A stretch of 64,000 nucleotides of DNA from Pseudomonas pudica (GTDB lineage: Bacteria > Pseudomonadota > Gammaproteobacteria > Pseudomonadales > Pseudomonadaceae), in contig NZ_JADLJS010000024.1 of assembly GCF_015680405.1 (NCBI RefSeq), positions 1 through 64,000 of the forward strand. The letters run 5' to 3'. Made by a program: the position numbers and the translations under genes. Position 1 is the stretch's first letter. Each line of letters starts with the position of its first letter. This document shows, piece after piece, positions 31,478 to 40,607 of the stretch. The notes under the pieces are model-generated. The model was not told where the DNA came from. It ran no database searches and was given only the letters and a program-made list of their open reading frames with translations.

Positions 31478-33184
31478 ATGAAGCGTGGTCTGATCCTGTT
31501 GTTGTGGCTTTGCAGCCTTGGTGCCCAGGCTGCAGCTGATTCGTTGCGCATCAAGCAGCTGCAGCGTTGCGGCGACCTGCTTGGCGATGGCCAGCAGCAA
31601 TGGTGCCTGCGCGCCGAGGGGCTAGGGGCGCAGCTGCCGACGGTCTGGCTCGGTGATGCGCGGCTGCCGACAGCCGATTTCGAGCGGCACGGTGACCGGC
31701 TTACGCTCAAATTGGCGGAACAAGCCCTGCGCAGTGCTCCGCTGTGGCTGGAAGACGGCGAGCGCACCAGCAACCCGGTTTGGCTCACCCGCCAGCGCAG
31801 CCATGTTGTGGCCGCCGGGCCTGATGAAGTGGCGAAGAACATGGATGGCCTCACCACCTATGTGGACCTGGTAAGCCTTTTGATCGAGGAAAAACATGAT
31901 GGCTACGGCGAAGCCCGACGGATCGCCGCGAAGTACGGCGCCCAGGTCGTGGGTACCATACCGCCGCTGAATGTCTACCAGTTGCGCTTGCCAGTGGGCG
32001 ACCTGGTGCAGCGCGACGCGATGATCCTGCGCATGGGCAGTGAAGTCAGCGTGGATGCAGTGATTGTCGAGGAGTCTGCCCCGGAGCGTGGCGAGGAAGG
32101 CAGCGGACGCGATGCCCAGGCCATCGATCAGGCGGATGAATGGGCCGCCAACCGCTTCATGGACGCGCTGTATTACTACCAGCGGCGAATTGCCGCTTCC
32201 AGCTTGCCGGTGCAACCGGTGCGGGTCGGGGTGATCGAGCGAGAGGTGGACTTCGACGCGCCAGGGTTCAGCCATTATCGAGGGCGCTGCGAGCAGGCGC
32301 AGACGTGCCTGTATGCGCGCGACGATGACCGCCCAGGCAGTCACGGCAGCCATGTGGCCGGTATCCTGGCGAACCAGGATGAAGGCTTTTTGCCAAGGCT
32401 GGGCAAGCACAGTCCTGGCTTCGAGGTGATTGTCGAGCGCAACTCGGATGCCGGTATCACCGCCAATATCGCTGCATCGGTGAACCTGGTCGAGGATGGG
32501 GTGCGGGTGTTGAACTGGAGCTGGGGCATCCATCGGGTAGGGGCGCGCGATGTCAAAGGTGACGAAGTCGATTCGCTGGTGCGTTCCGGGCTGGCCATGA
32601 GTGGCTATGAGGAACTGCTCGAGGAGTTCTTCCTGTGGCTGCGCGCCGAGCACCCTGATGTGGTGGTGGTCAACTCGGCGGGTAATGGTGCGTCCTGGTC
32701 GGGTACGGATGAATATCGCCTGCCATCGTCGTTCATCACCGAACAATTGCTGGTGGTGGGCGGGCACCAGCGCAGTGACAAGTCAGTGGCGGTCGAACAC
32801 CCTGGCCATGTGCGCAAGCGTCATAGCTCCAACATCGACATGCGCGTGGATGTCAGTGCGGCGGCCTGCATTCGCCCGGGTGCGGGCGCTGCGCATTGTG
32901 GCACGTCGTACGCAACACCGCTGGTGACTGCAACCGTGGCGACGATGCTGTCGATCAACCCGGCCCTGACCCCCGAACAGGTGCGCATGCTGTTGCGACG
33001 CAGCGCCTTGACCCTGGGCGCCGAGCAGGATTTCGAAGCGATGGACGCCGAGGACCTGACGGCGCCGATCCTGCCGTCTGAGCGTGGCGGCCAACTGAAC
33101 CACCCCGACCTGGGGCGTTCGGCGCGCCTGGACATGCAGCGCGCCCTGGACCTTGCAGTGCAGAGCCGGGAGCGGGTGCGCTGA
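31478..33184 (+). CDS. Exported subtilisin-like protein with Glu at the catalytic Asp position
   Basis: A 568-residue protein with signal peptide MKRGLILLLWLCSLGAQAAA, a propeptide-like region (about 140-200: ARRIAAKYGAQVVGTIPPLN and VYQLRLPVGD) and an S8 subtilase domain (about 245-510). His289 is in GSHGSHVAGI, the oxyanion Asn is in VVNSAGNG, and Ser477 is in CGTSYATPLVTA. At the Asp box, where the family has VIDTG, the sequence reads VIERE (Glu254). Glu might retain some activity, or the protein may be inactive. ATG 31478 gives a proper signal peptide; GTG 31460 is also in frame. Its divergent partner is the secretin-domain protein. Confidence 0.85.
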   Translation: MKRGLILLLWLCSLGAQAAADSLRIKQLQRCGDLLGDGQQQWCLRAEGLGAQLPTVWLGDARLPTADFERHGDRLTLKLAEQALRSAPLWLEDGERTSNPVWLTRQRSHVVAAGPDEVAKNMDGLTTYVDLVSLLIEEKHDGYGEARRIAAKYGAQVVGTIPPLNVYQLRLPVGDLVQRDAMILRMGSEVSVDAVIVEESAPERGEEGSGRDAQAIDQADEWAANRFMDALYYYQRRIAASSLPVQPVRVGVIEREVDFDAPGFSHYRGRCEQAQTCLYARDDDRPGSHGSHVAGILANQDEGFLPRLGKHSPGFEVIVERNSDAGITANIAASVNLVEDGVRVLNWSWGIHRVGARDVKGDEVDSLVRSGLAMSGYEELLEEFFLWLRAEHPDVVVVNSAGNGASWSGTDEYRLPSSFITEQLLVVGGHQRSDKSVAVEHPGHVRKRHSSNIDMRVDVSAAACIRPGAGAAHCGTSYATPLVTATVATMLSINPALTPEQVRMLLRRSALTLGAEQDFEAMDAEDLTAPILPSERGGQLNHPDLGRSARLDMQRALDLAVQSRERVR

Positions 33185-33268
33185 ACGGTGGCCGCTGCCG
33201 GACAAATTCCGTAACATCGCGCCCGCTTGTTTTCGATTTGTCCATCCGGACTGCACCACAGGATACCC

Positions 33269-34711
33269 ATGAAACCCGCCCGACTCCGTGCCGACGTGCT
33301 CGCCGGCCTGACCACCTCGTTCGCCCTGGTGCCCGAGTGCATCGCCTTTGCCCTGGTGGCTCACCTCAACCCGCTGATGGGCCTGTATGGCGCCTTCATC
33401 ATCTGCACCCTGACGGCGCTGTTCGGTGGTCGGCCGGGGATGATTTCCGGTGCCGCCGGCTCGATGGCGGTGGTGATCGTTGCGCTGGTGGTGCAGCACG
33501 GTGCGCAGTACCTGCTGGCCACGGTCTTGCTGGGCGGCGTGGTGATGATCCTGTTCGGCTTGCTGCGCCTGGGCAAGCTGGTGCGGTTGGTGCCATACCC
33601 GGTGATGCTCGGCTTCGTCAACGGCCTGGCTATCGTCATCGCCATGGCCCAGCTGGAGCACTTCAAGGAGGGCGGGCACTGGCTAGGCGGTGTACCGCTG
33701 TACCTGATGATCGGCCTGGTGGCGCTGACCATGACGGTGGTCTATGTGCTGCCGAAGTTGACCCGTGCGGTGCCGCCAGCGCTGGTAGCGATCCTTGGTG
33801 TTGGTTTGCTGGTGTACCTGCTAGATCTGCCTACCCGCACCCTGGGCGACATGGCGCGCATCGCCGGTGGCCTGCCACAGCTGGCCCTGCCAGACGTGCC
33901 GTGGAACCTCGAGACCCTGAAGATCATCGCCCCCTACGCGGTGCTGATGGCCATGGTCGGCCTGCTGGAAACCCTGCTGACGCTCAACCTGACCGATGAA
34001 ATCACCGAGAGCCGTGGCTACCCGGACCGCGAGTGCGTGGCACTGGGCGCGGCCAACATGGTTTCCGGCCTGTGCGGTGGCATGGGGGGCTGCGCGATGA
34101 TCGGCCAGACGGTAATCAACCTCAGTTCCAATGGCCGCGGCCGGCTGTCGGGCGTGGTGGCCGGGGTGATGGTCCTGCTGTTCGTGTTGTTCCTGTCGCC
34201 GCTTATCGAGCGCATTCCGCTGGCGGCGCTGGTCGGGGTGATGTTCGTTGTGGCGCAGCAGACGTTTGCCTGGGCGTCTTTGCGGGTGCTGCACAAGGTG
34301 CCGGTCAGCGATGTGCTGGCGATCATCGCGGTGACCGTGGTCACGGTGTTCACCGACCTGGCGGTGGCGGTGCTGTTCGGCATCGTCATCGCGGCGGTGA
34401 ACTTTGCCTGGCAGCATGCGCGGGAGCTGTATGCCGATAGCCGTGAGGATGGGGAGGGCGGCAAGCGTTACCAGGTGCACGGCACACTGTTCTTTGCCTC
34501 GACTACGGTGTTCCTGAACCAGTTCGACCCGGCTAACGACCCGGCCAAGGTGACCCTGGACTGCCAGCATTTGAGCTTTGTCGATTATTCGGCGATTGCG
34601 GCGTTGAAGACCTTGCGGGAGCGGTATGCGAGGGCGGGCAAGCAGTTGCGGGTGGTGCATCTGTCCGAGCGATGCAAGAAGCTGCTGAAGCGGGCTGGGG
34701 AGCAGCACTGA
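33269..34711 (+). CDS. SulP-family anion transporter with STAS domain
   Basis: A 480-residue inner-membrane protein with about 10-12 helices (starting DVLAGLTTSFALVPECIAFA) and a C-terminal STAS domain (about 385-480: GTLFFASTTVFLNQF ... LDCQHLSFVDYSAIAALKTL). The SulP signature DVLAGLT, the transmembrane-core GGMGGCAMIGQTVINL and the STAS region support sulfate, bicarbonate or similar anion transport. The substrate is not visible. ATG 33269 follows AGGAT. It is convergent with fusA, with the long REP palindrome at 34724 between them. Confidence 0.92.
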   Translation: MKPARLRADVLAGLTTSFALVPECIAFALVAHLNPLMGLYGAFIICTLTALFGGRPGMISGAAGSMAVVIVALVVQHGAQYLLATVLLGGVVMILFGLLRLGKLVRLVPYPVMLGFVNGLAIVIAMAQLEHFKEGGHWLGGVPLYLMIGLVALTMTVVYVLPKLTRAVPPALVAILGVGLLVYLLDLPTRTLGDMARIAGGLPQLALPDVPWNLETLKIIAPYAVLMAMVGLLETLLTLNLTDEITESRGYPDRECVALGAANMVSGLCGGMGGCAMIGQTVINLSSNGRGRLSGVVAGVMVLLFVLFLSPLIERIPLAALVGVMFVVAQQTFAWASLRVLHKVPVSDVLAIIAVTVVTVFTDLAVAVLFGIVIAAVNFAWQHARELYADSREDGEGGKRYQVHGTLFFASTTVFLNQFDPANDPAKVTLDCQHLSFVDYSAIAALKTLRERYARAGKQLRVVHLSERCKKLLKRAGEQH

Positions 34712-34723
34712 GAGTGGTTGTTG

Positions 34724-34815
34724 CCTGTACCGGCCTCTTCGCGGCTAAAGCCGCTCCCACAGGTGTTATGCATTCCCTGTGGGAGCGGCTTTAGCCGCGA
34801 AGAGGCCGGTACAGG
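34724..34815. repeat. REP palindrome with perfect 40-bp arms
   Basis: Arms 34724-34763 and 34776-34815 are perfect reverse complements over 40 bases, with a 12-base spacer. Core GCGGCTAAAGCCGC. It sits exactly between the convergent sulP and fusA 3' ends and probably terminates both directions. Confidence 0.95.
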
Positions 34816-34823
34816 CGAATGAA

Positions 34824-36935
34824 CTATTCCCCGCGGTTCTTCTTGACGATGGCATCGGCAATGCTCGCCGGTGCCTCGGCATAACGGGTGAACTCCATCG
34901 AGAAGCTGGCCCGGCCCTGGGTCATGGAGCGCATCGAGGTGGCGTAGCCGAACATCTCGCCCAGCGGTACCTCGGCACGGATCACCTTGCCGGCCGGCGT
35001 TTCATCACCATCCTGAATCATCCCGCGGCGCCGGCTCAGGTCGCCAAGGATGTCACCCTGGTACTCCTCCGGGGTCACCACTTCCACCTTCATCACCGGC
35101 TCCAGCAACACCGCTCCACCTTTCTGCGACAGCTGCTTGGTGGCCATCGAGGCGGCGATCTTGTAGGCCATTTCGTTCGAGTCGACATCGTGGTACGAGC
35201 CGTCGTACACCGCCGCCTTCAGGTTGATCAGCGGGTAGCCGGCCAGCACGCCGTTCTTCATCTGCTCCTCGATGCCTTTCTGGATCGCCGGGATGTACTC
35301 GCGTGGTACCACGCCGCCAACGATCTCGTTGATGAACTCCAGGCCTTCCTTGCCCTCGTCGCCGGGGGCGAAGCGGATCCAGCAGTGACCGTACTGCCCT
35401 CGGCCACCGGACTGGCGGACAAAGCGGCCCTCGATCTCGCAGGTGTTGCGGATTTTCTCGCGGTAGGCCACCTGCGGTTTGCCGATGTTGGCCTCGACGT
35501 TGAACTCGCGGCGCATGCGGTCGACGATGATGTCCAGGTGCAACTCGCCCATGCCCGAGATGATGGTCTGGCCGGTCTCCTCATCGGTGCGCACGCGGAA
35601 TGACGGGTCTTCCTGGGCCAGCTTGCCCAGGGCTATGCCCATTTTTTCCTGGTCGGCCTTGGTCTTTGGCTCCACCGCCACGGAAATCACCGGGTCGGGG
35701 AAGTCCATGCGCTCCAGGATGATCGGCTTGTCCATGTCGCACAGGGTGTCGCCGGTGGTCACGTCCTTCATGCCGATCAGCGCGGCGATGTCGCCGGCGC
35801 ACACGTCCTTGATTTCGGCGCGCTGGTTGGCGTGCATCTGCACCATGCGACCGATGCGTTCCTTCTTGCCCTTGACCGAGTTGAGCACCGCGTTGCCGGA
35901 GCTGAGCACGCCGGAGTAGACCCGGGCGAAGGTCAGGGTGCCGACGAACGGGTCGGTGGCGATCTTGAATGCCAGGGCCGAGAACGGCTCGCTGTCATCG
36001 GCGTGTCGCTCCAGGTGCTTTTCTTCGTCATCCGGGTCGGTGCCCTTGATGGCCGGGATCTCCGACGGGGCGGGCAGGTAGTCGATGACCGCGTCGAGCA
36101 TCAGCGGCACGCCCTTGTTCTTGAACGACGAGCCGAGGATGGTCGGCACGATCTCGTTGTTCAGGGTGCGTTTGCGCAGGCCGGCCTTGATCTCTTCGAT
36201 GCTTAACGCTTCGCCTTCGAGAAACTTGGTGAGCAGTTCGTCATCGGCCTCGGCCGCTGCCTCGACCATGTGCGCGCGCCACTCGTCGGCCAGTGCCTGC
36301 AGTTCGGCGGGGATGTCTTCCTCGCGGTAGCTGGTGCCCTGGTCGGCATCGTTCCAGTAGATCGCCTTCATCTTCACCAGGTCGATCTGGCCAATGAAGT
36401 TCTCTTCGCTGCCGATCGCCAGCTGGATCGGTACCGGGTGGTGGCCCAGGCGCTGATCGATCTGCCTGACCACGCGCAGGAAGTCGGCGCCCTGGCGGTC
36501 CATCTTGTTGATGTAGGCAAGGCGGGGCACGTGGTACTTGTTGGCCTGGCGCCATACGGTCTCGGACTGAGGTTCGACCCCGTCCGCGCCGCTGAACACC
36601 ACCACCGCGCCATCGAGCACGCGCAGCGAGCGTTCCACCTCGATGGTGAAGTCGACGTGGCCCGGGGTGTCGATGATGTTGAAGCGGTACTTGTGGGCGA
36701 ACTGCTTGGTCGAGCCCTGCCAGAAGGCAGTGGTCGCCGCCGAAGTGATGGTGATGCCGCGCTCCTGCTCCTGGGCCATCCAGTCCATGGTCGCGGCACC
36801 ATCGTGCACTTCGCCCATCTTGTGATTGACCCCGGTGTAGAACAGGATCCGCTCGGTGGTCGTGGTCTTGCCGGCGTCCACGTGGGCGACGATACCGATA
36901 TTGCGGTACAGCTCGATGGGCGTTGTACGGGCCAT
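34824..36935 (-). CDS. fusA: Elongation factor G (second-copy candidate)
   Basis: A 703-residue translational GTPase for ribosomal translocation. G1 AHVDAGKTTTTERIL (about 17-31), G2 region RGITITSAATTAFW, G3 DTPGHVDF, G4 NKMDRQGAD; the EF-G IV loop (GGRGQYGHCWIRFAPG) is present, so this is not an EF-Tu or RF3 paralogue. No rpsL, rpsG or tuf gene is adjacent, so it lies outside the usual str operon. P. putida and P. aeruginosa are known to carry two EF-G genes; this is likely the second (fusA2). Which copy is the main one cannot be judged here. Confidence 0.95.
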   Translation of the reverse strand: MARTTPIELYRNIGIVAHVDAGKTTTTERILFYTGVNHKMGEVHDGAATMDWMAQEQERGITITSAATTAFWQGSTKQFAHKYRFNIIDTPGHVDFTIEVERSLRVLDGAVVVFSGADGVEPQSETVWRQANKYHVPRLAYINKMDRQGADFLRVVRQIDQRLGHHPVPIQLAIGSEENFIGQIDLVKMKAIYWNDADQGTSYREEDIPAELQALADEWRAHMVEAAAEADDELLTKFLEGEALSIEEIKAGLRKRTLNNEIVPTILGSSFKNKGVPLMLDAVIDYLPAPSEIPAIKGTDPDDEEKHLERHADDSEPFSALAFKIATDPFVGTLTFARVYSGVLSSGNAVLNSVKGKKERIGRMVQMHANQRAEIKDVCAGDIAALIGMKDVTTGDTLCDMDKPIILERMDFPDPVISVAVEPKTKADQEKMGIALGKLAQEDPSFRVRTDEETGQTIISGMGELHLDIIVDRMRREFNVEANIGKPQVAYREKIRNTCEIEGRFVRQSGGRGQYGHCWIRFAPGDEGKEGLEFINEIVGGVVPREYIPAIQKGIEEQMKNGVLAGYPLINLKAAVYDGSYHDVDSNEMAYKIAASMATKQLSQKGGAVLLEPVMKVEVVTPEEYQGDILGDLSRRRGMIQDGDETPAGKVIRAEVPLGEMFGYATSMRSMTQGRASFSMEFTRYAEAPASIADAIVKKNRGE

Positions 36936-37008
36936 GGCGGACTACCTGCGGATGAACGGATTCTCCCACGGTAGCAGAACGGGAGAATCCTGCTTTACCG
37001 CCGGGCCG

Positions 37009-37431
37009 TCAGTCGGCCTGGGCTTGCAGCAGCCACTGGCCATCCACTTCGCGGGCCAGGCCGCTGGCAGGCAGCAGGGCCAGCAGGCGCGCGTGCAGGG
37101 CAGCCTCTGTGAAGGTCTTGAGGGTGGCCAGGTCCAGTGCGCCGACCAGGTTGAGATCGGCCTTGGTGTATGACAGCCAGGCCTTTTTCAGGGCCTGGGC
37201 GACGTCGCTGCCGGAGGTGCTGGCAAAGCGGCGGTGCCATTGGCTGCCGTCGAAGGTGAAGGTGTGGGCGTGGCTGTAGGTGCCTTGGTCGCCACCTTCG
37301 GTGCAGCGATGGCAACGGCACGCGCCTTCGCCGAAGGCGTTGCGCAGGTAGCTGTTGAAGTCCACCACGGGCTTGAGGGACAGGCGTTTGTCGACTTCGA
37401 ACAGGTCGGCGATCAGGGGTTCTTCGGCGCT
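37009..37431 (-). CDS. Hypothetical protein with CxCxxC motif
   Basis: A 140-residue protein (GTG start 37431 with GAGG at correct spacing). It contains ACRCHRCTEGGDQGTYSHAHTF, a Cys/His-rich segment that may bind zinc, and WLSYTKADLNLVGALDLATLK. The frame can extend to 37473 with a weaker start. I do not recognise the family. It is on the same strand as fusA and 73 bp upstream of it, possibly sharing a transcript. A REP pair lies on the other side. Confidence 0.75.
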   Translation of the reverse strand, partial: SAEEPLIADLFEVDKRLSLKPVVDFNSYLRNAFGEGACRCHRCTEGGDQGTYSHAHTFTFDGSQWHRRFASTSGSDVAQALKKAWLSYTKADLNLVGALDLATLKTFTEAALHARLLALLPASGLAREVDGQWLLQAQAD

Positions 37432-37513
37432 CACTCGGTATCCTCGTGTGGTGTGGCATGCATCGGCGGGCACCCTAACAGATCGGGCCCTTCAGATCAC
37501 CTTTTGCAGGCCC

Positions 37514-37592
37514 GGCCTCTTCGCGGGTAAACCCGCTCCCACAGGTACTGCGCATGCGGTCCCTGTGGGGCGGGTTTACCCGCGAAGAGGCC
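37514..37592. repeat. REP inverted pair
   Basis: Arms 37514-37545 and 37562-37592, core CGCGGGTAAACCCGC; one base differs between arms (GGGAGCGGG against GGGGCGGG). It separates the CxCxxC-protein gene from the 100-residue gene. Confidence 0.92.
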
Positions 37593-37665
37593 AGTAGAGA
37601 CAATAGAGACCACCTGCCGTACTCTACGCGCCCATACGCCTACACACCCACTGAGGTAACCCCGC

Positions 37666-37968
37666 TTGAGCACCAAGTACCCGTACATCGCCACCATCAC
37701 CGTCAGCGCCGAAGACCGTGGCGGCGACGCCGAGGCCTCGGAAAACCCCAACATGCGCGTTGGTCTGGAAGCGGTGACCGAAACGCTGAAGAAGGTGCAT
37801 TTCGTCGGTACGCTCGCAGCCCCCGAAAAGAACGCCACACACATCTGCGTGACCCTGGAGAACGGCCTGACCTACTACGGCCCGATCGTCAACGGCCACG
37901 CCGAGCTCGAAGGCGGCTGGATTGCCTTCGAGTCCGACATGCTCACTCCGGCAGAACTGGGTTTGTAA
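37666..37968 (+). CDS. Hypothetical protein (100 aa)
   Basis: A 100-residue soluble protein with TTG start at 37666, supported by GAGG 9 bp upstream. The sequence (KYPYIATITVSAEDRGGDAE ... KVHFVGTLAAPEKNATHICV ... LTYYGPIVNGHAELEGGWIA) looks like a compact beta-rich domain. I do not recognise a family or function. It is convergent with the aminotransferase gene, whose stop is 3 bp away. Confidence 0.7.
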   Translation: MSTKYPYIATITVSAEDRGGDAEASENPNMRVGLEAVTETLKKVHFVGTLAAPEKNATHICVTLENGLTYYGPIVNGHAELEGGWIAFESDMLTPAELGL

Positions 37969-37971
37969 GTA

Positions 37972-39222
37972 TCAGTTCAGCTCGGTCAGGCACTGCTCGA
38001 GGATATCCAGGCCCTCCTCGAGCACTTCGGCCTCGATGGTCAGCGGTGCCAGCAGGCGGATGATGTGCCGCGCCTTGCCGCTCGGCATCAGCAACAGGCC
38101 CTTGGCCCGCGCCGCTTCCATCACCTTGGCCAGTTGCGCCGGTGCCGGGCTGCCGTCGGCATTGACGAATTCGATCCCGCGCATGGCGCCGACGCCGGTC
38201 AGGCGGCCGATGAACGGGCTCAGGCCCGAGGCCTTCCAGTGCTCGAAGCGGCGCACGATTGCCTGCTCCTGGCGCTCACCCCAGGTAGCGACGTTCTCGT
38301 CGGTCATCTGCGCCAGGCTGGCCAGGGCCGCTGCGCAGGCGATCGGGTTGCCAGAGTAGGTGCCACCCAGGCCGCCTTTGGGCAGCGCTGCCATCAACTC
38401 CTTGCGCCCGACCACTGCACCCAGCGGCATGCCGCCGGCAATGCTCTTGGCCAATAGCAGCAGGTCGGGCTCGAGCCCTAAGCGCGGGAAGGCGAAGCGC
38501 TGGCCGGTGCGGCCGAAGCCCGACTGGATCTCGTCGATGATGATCAGGATGCCGCGCTCGTCGCAGAAGCGGCGCAGGGCCTGGGCGAAAGCTGGGTCAA
38601 GGGCGAGGAAGCCGCCTTCGCCCTGCACCGGCTCGAAGATGAACGCCGCCACGTCCTCCACTGCCAGCTCGACGCTGAACAGGCGGTCCATGGCCTTGAG
38701 GGCCTGTTCGCAGGTAACCCCAGTGTCGGCGCTGGGGTAGGGCAGGTGATAAACCGGCCCCGGCAGTTCACCGACCCGCTGCTTGTACGGGGCGACCTTG
38801 CCGTTGAGGTTCAGGGTGGCCAGGGTGCGACCGTGGAAGCCGCCGTCGAAGGCAATGATGGCGCGTTTTCCGGTGGCACCACGGGCCACTTTCAGGGCGT
38901 TTTCCGCAGCTTCCGCGCCACTGTTGGTGAGCATGCCGGCCAATGGGTAGCTGACTGGTACGAATTGGCTCAGTTGTTCCATCAGCGCCAGGTATGGGCC
39001 GTGGGGGGCTGCGTTGAAGGCGTAGTGGGTCAGGCGAGCGGCCTGGGTCTGGATCGCCTCGACCACGGCCGGGTTGCAGTGGCCCAGGTTGAGTACACCG
39101 ATACCGCCGACGAAGTCGATGTAACGTTTGCCGTCGGTGTCCCAGACTTCGGCATTGCGGCCATGGGAAAGTGTGATCGGATGAACGATGGCAATGGACT
39201 GGCTGATACTTTCCTGGTTCAT
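37972..39222 (-). CDS. Class III aminotransferase (GABA / 2-aminoadipate type)
   Basis: A 416-residue PLP enzyme. N-terminal segment VWDTDGKRYIDFVGGIGVLN, phosphate site LTNSGAEAAENALKVAR, pyridine-contacting Asp in IIIDEIQSGFGRTG and Schiff-base Lys259 in LLLAKSIAGGMPLGAV. The pattern fits 4-aminobutyrate or related aminotransferases; a close P. putida relative has been reported to act on 2-aminoadipate in lysine breakdown. ATG 39222 is used; a GTG two codons earlier is possible. The neighbouring LysR regulator and amino-acid permease suggest a shared amino-acid catabolic role, though the strands differ. Confidence 0.88.
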   Translation of the reverse strand: MNQESISQSIAIVHPITLSHGRNAEVWDTDGKRYIDFVGGIGVLNLGHCNPAVVEAIQTQAARLTHYAFNAAPHGPYLALMEQLSQFVPVSYPLAGMLTNSGAEAAENALKVARGATGKRAIIAFDGGFHGRTLATLNLNGKVAPYKQRVGELPGPVYHLPYPSADTGVTCEQALKAMDRLFSVELAVEDVAAFIFEPVQGEGGFLALDPAFAQALRRFCDERGILIIIDEIQSGFGRTGQRFAFPRLGLEPDLLLLAKSIAGGMPLGAVVGRKELMAALPKGGLGGTYSGNPIACAAALASLAQMTDENVATWGERQEQAIVRRFEHWKASGLSPFIGRLTGVGAMRGIEFVNADGSPAPAQLAKVMEAARAKGLLLMPSGKARHIIRLLAPLTIEAEVLEEGLDILEQCLTELN

Positions 39223-39348
39223 GGGCACGCGGACCTTTGTTCGAATTTCTTATTATCCAAGCGTGTTGGCAGGTTATTCCGCAAACGAATTATTCGATTG
39301 CGATCATTCCATGGATTCGTGATCTCGCCATTTTTTTGTTACCTGTGC

Positions 39349-39443
39349 CGGCCTCTTCGCGGGCTTGCCCGCTCCCACAGGTACTGCACAGTGTTCAAAC
39401 CTGCAGCGATCCTGTGGGAGCGGGCAAGCCCGCGAAGAGGCCG
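39349..39443. repeat. REP inverted pair, perfect 33-bp arms
   Basis: Arms 39349-39381 and 39411-39443 are perfect reverse complements, core CGCGGGCTTGCCCGC, 29-bp spacer. It lies between the start of the aminotransferase gene and the end of the LysR-family gene. Confidence 0.93.
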
Positions 39444-39455
39444 ATGCAGGCAGCA

Positions 39456-40352
39456 TCAATCCCCCTCGGCCACCCGCTCCCGAATCCACTGCACGAAGGC
39501 CCTGACCTTGGGCACTTCGGCCGCATGCTCGGCATGGGCGATGAAGTGCCGGCCATTGCTCGCCACCGGGTGGTCCCAGGCCACCACCAGCTTGCCCTCG
39601 CTCAGCTCTTCGGCCACAAGGTAGCGCGGAATCAGGGCGATGCCGCAGCCGGCAATGGCCGCGCGGATGCACAGGTAGAACGTGTCGAAGCGGGGCCCGT
39701 GGTAGCTGTTCTGGCTGTGCAGCCCCAGCCCCAGGAACCATTCGTGCCAGGCCTCCGGGCGCGACACGCACTGCAACAGGCGGTGTTCGGTCAGCGCCTG
39801 GGCACTGTCGAAACGGTAATTGGCCAGCAGTTGCGGGCTGCACACCGGCACCACTTCCTCGCTGAACAACTCGATGCAGGTTGCCCCGGGCCAGGTGCCC
39901 TGGCCGAAGAAAAACGCAATGTCGGCCTTGGCCTGCACCAGATCGAACGGCTCCAGCTCGTTGCGGATATCCAGGTGAATGCGCGGGTAGCGGTCGCCAA
40001 AACCCTTCAGCCGGGGTACCAGCCAGCGTGCGCCGAAGGTGGGCTGTGTGGCGATGCGCAGCACTTCGGTCTCGTCGCCGTAGCTGAGGATGTAGCGGCT
40101 GGAAATGTCGATCTGGGTGAGGATCTTGTTCACTTCGGTGAGGTACAGCGCGCCTGCCGGGGTCAGGTGCAGGCGCCGGCGAATGCGCTGGAACAGCGAG
40201 TGCGACAGCATGTCTTCGAGCTGCGCTACCTGCTTGCTGACGGCGCTCTGGGTCAGGTGCAGTTCCTGGGCCGCGCGGGTGAAACTCAGGTGGCGGGCGG
40301 CCGCTTCGAAGCACTGAAGGGCGGTGGTCGAAGGCATCAGGCGTTTGGACAT
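39456..40352 (-). CDS. LysR-family transcriptional regulator (GcvA-like)
   Basis: A 298-residue regulator: winged HTH at about 5-65 (STTALQCFEAAARHLSFTRA, then AQELHLTQSAVSKQVAQLED), then a type 2 periplasmic-binding-like effector domain (EVLRIATQPTFGARWLVPRL onward). It resembles GcvA-type activators. ATG 40352 (MSKRLMPST). It is divergent from the amino-acid permease gene across a 255-bp region, the classic LysR arrangement, so it probably controls that gene. The effector is not known. Confidence 0.9.
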   Translation of the reverse strand: MSKRLMPSTTALQCFEAAARHLSFTRAAQELHLTQSAVSKQVAQLEDMLSHSLFQRIRRRLHLTPAGALYLTEVNKILTQIDISSRYILSYGDETEVLRIATQPTFGARWLVPRLKGFGDRYPRIHLDIRNELEPFDLVQAKADIAFFFGQGTWPGATCIELFSEEVVPVCSPQLLANYRFDSAQALTEHRLLQCVSRPEAWHEWFLGLGLHSQNSYHGPRFDTFYLCIRAAIAGCGIALIPRYLVAEELSEGKLVVAWDHPVASNGRHFIAHAEHAAEVPKVRAFVQWIRERVAEGD

Positions 40353-40607
40353 GACGGGCAAATACCGAGCAAAAAAGGAAGGAGTTCATTCCATAACGGA
40401 ATCATGTGTTTCGAAAAGGTCGTTTGTTGACCCCGCCCTATAGATTAATACTGACCTGGATCAACGATTACAACCGGTCGTGCGAAGAGGAGGTCAGTAC
40501 CCGCTTCCGGCATCTGCAAAACAACAACAACGAACATCAGAAATTTATAAGAATTCTGCTCCAGTCTTCAGCCGCCTTGCTGCGGCCGACCCATTCGAGG
40601 GTTCTTC

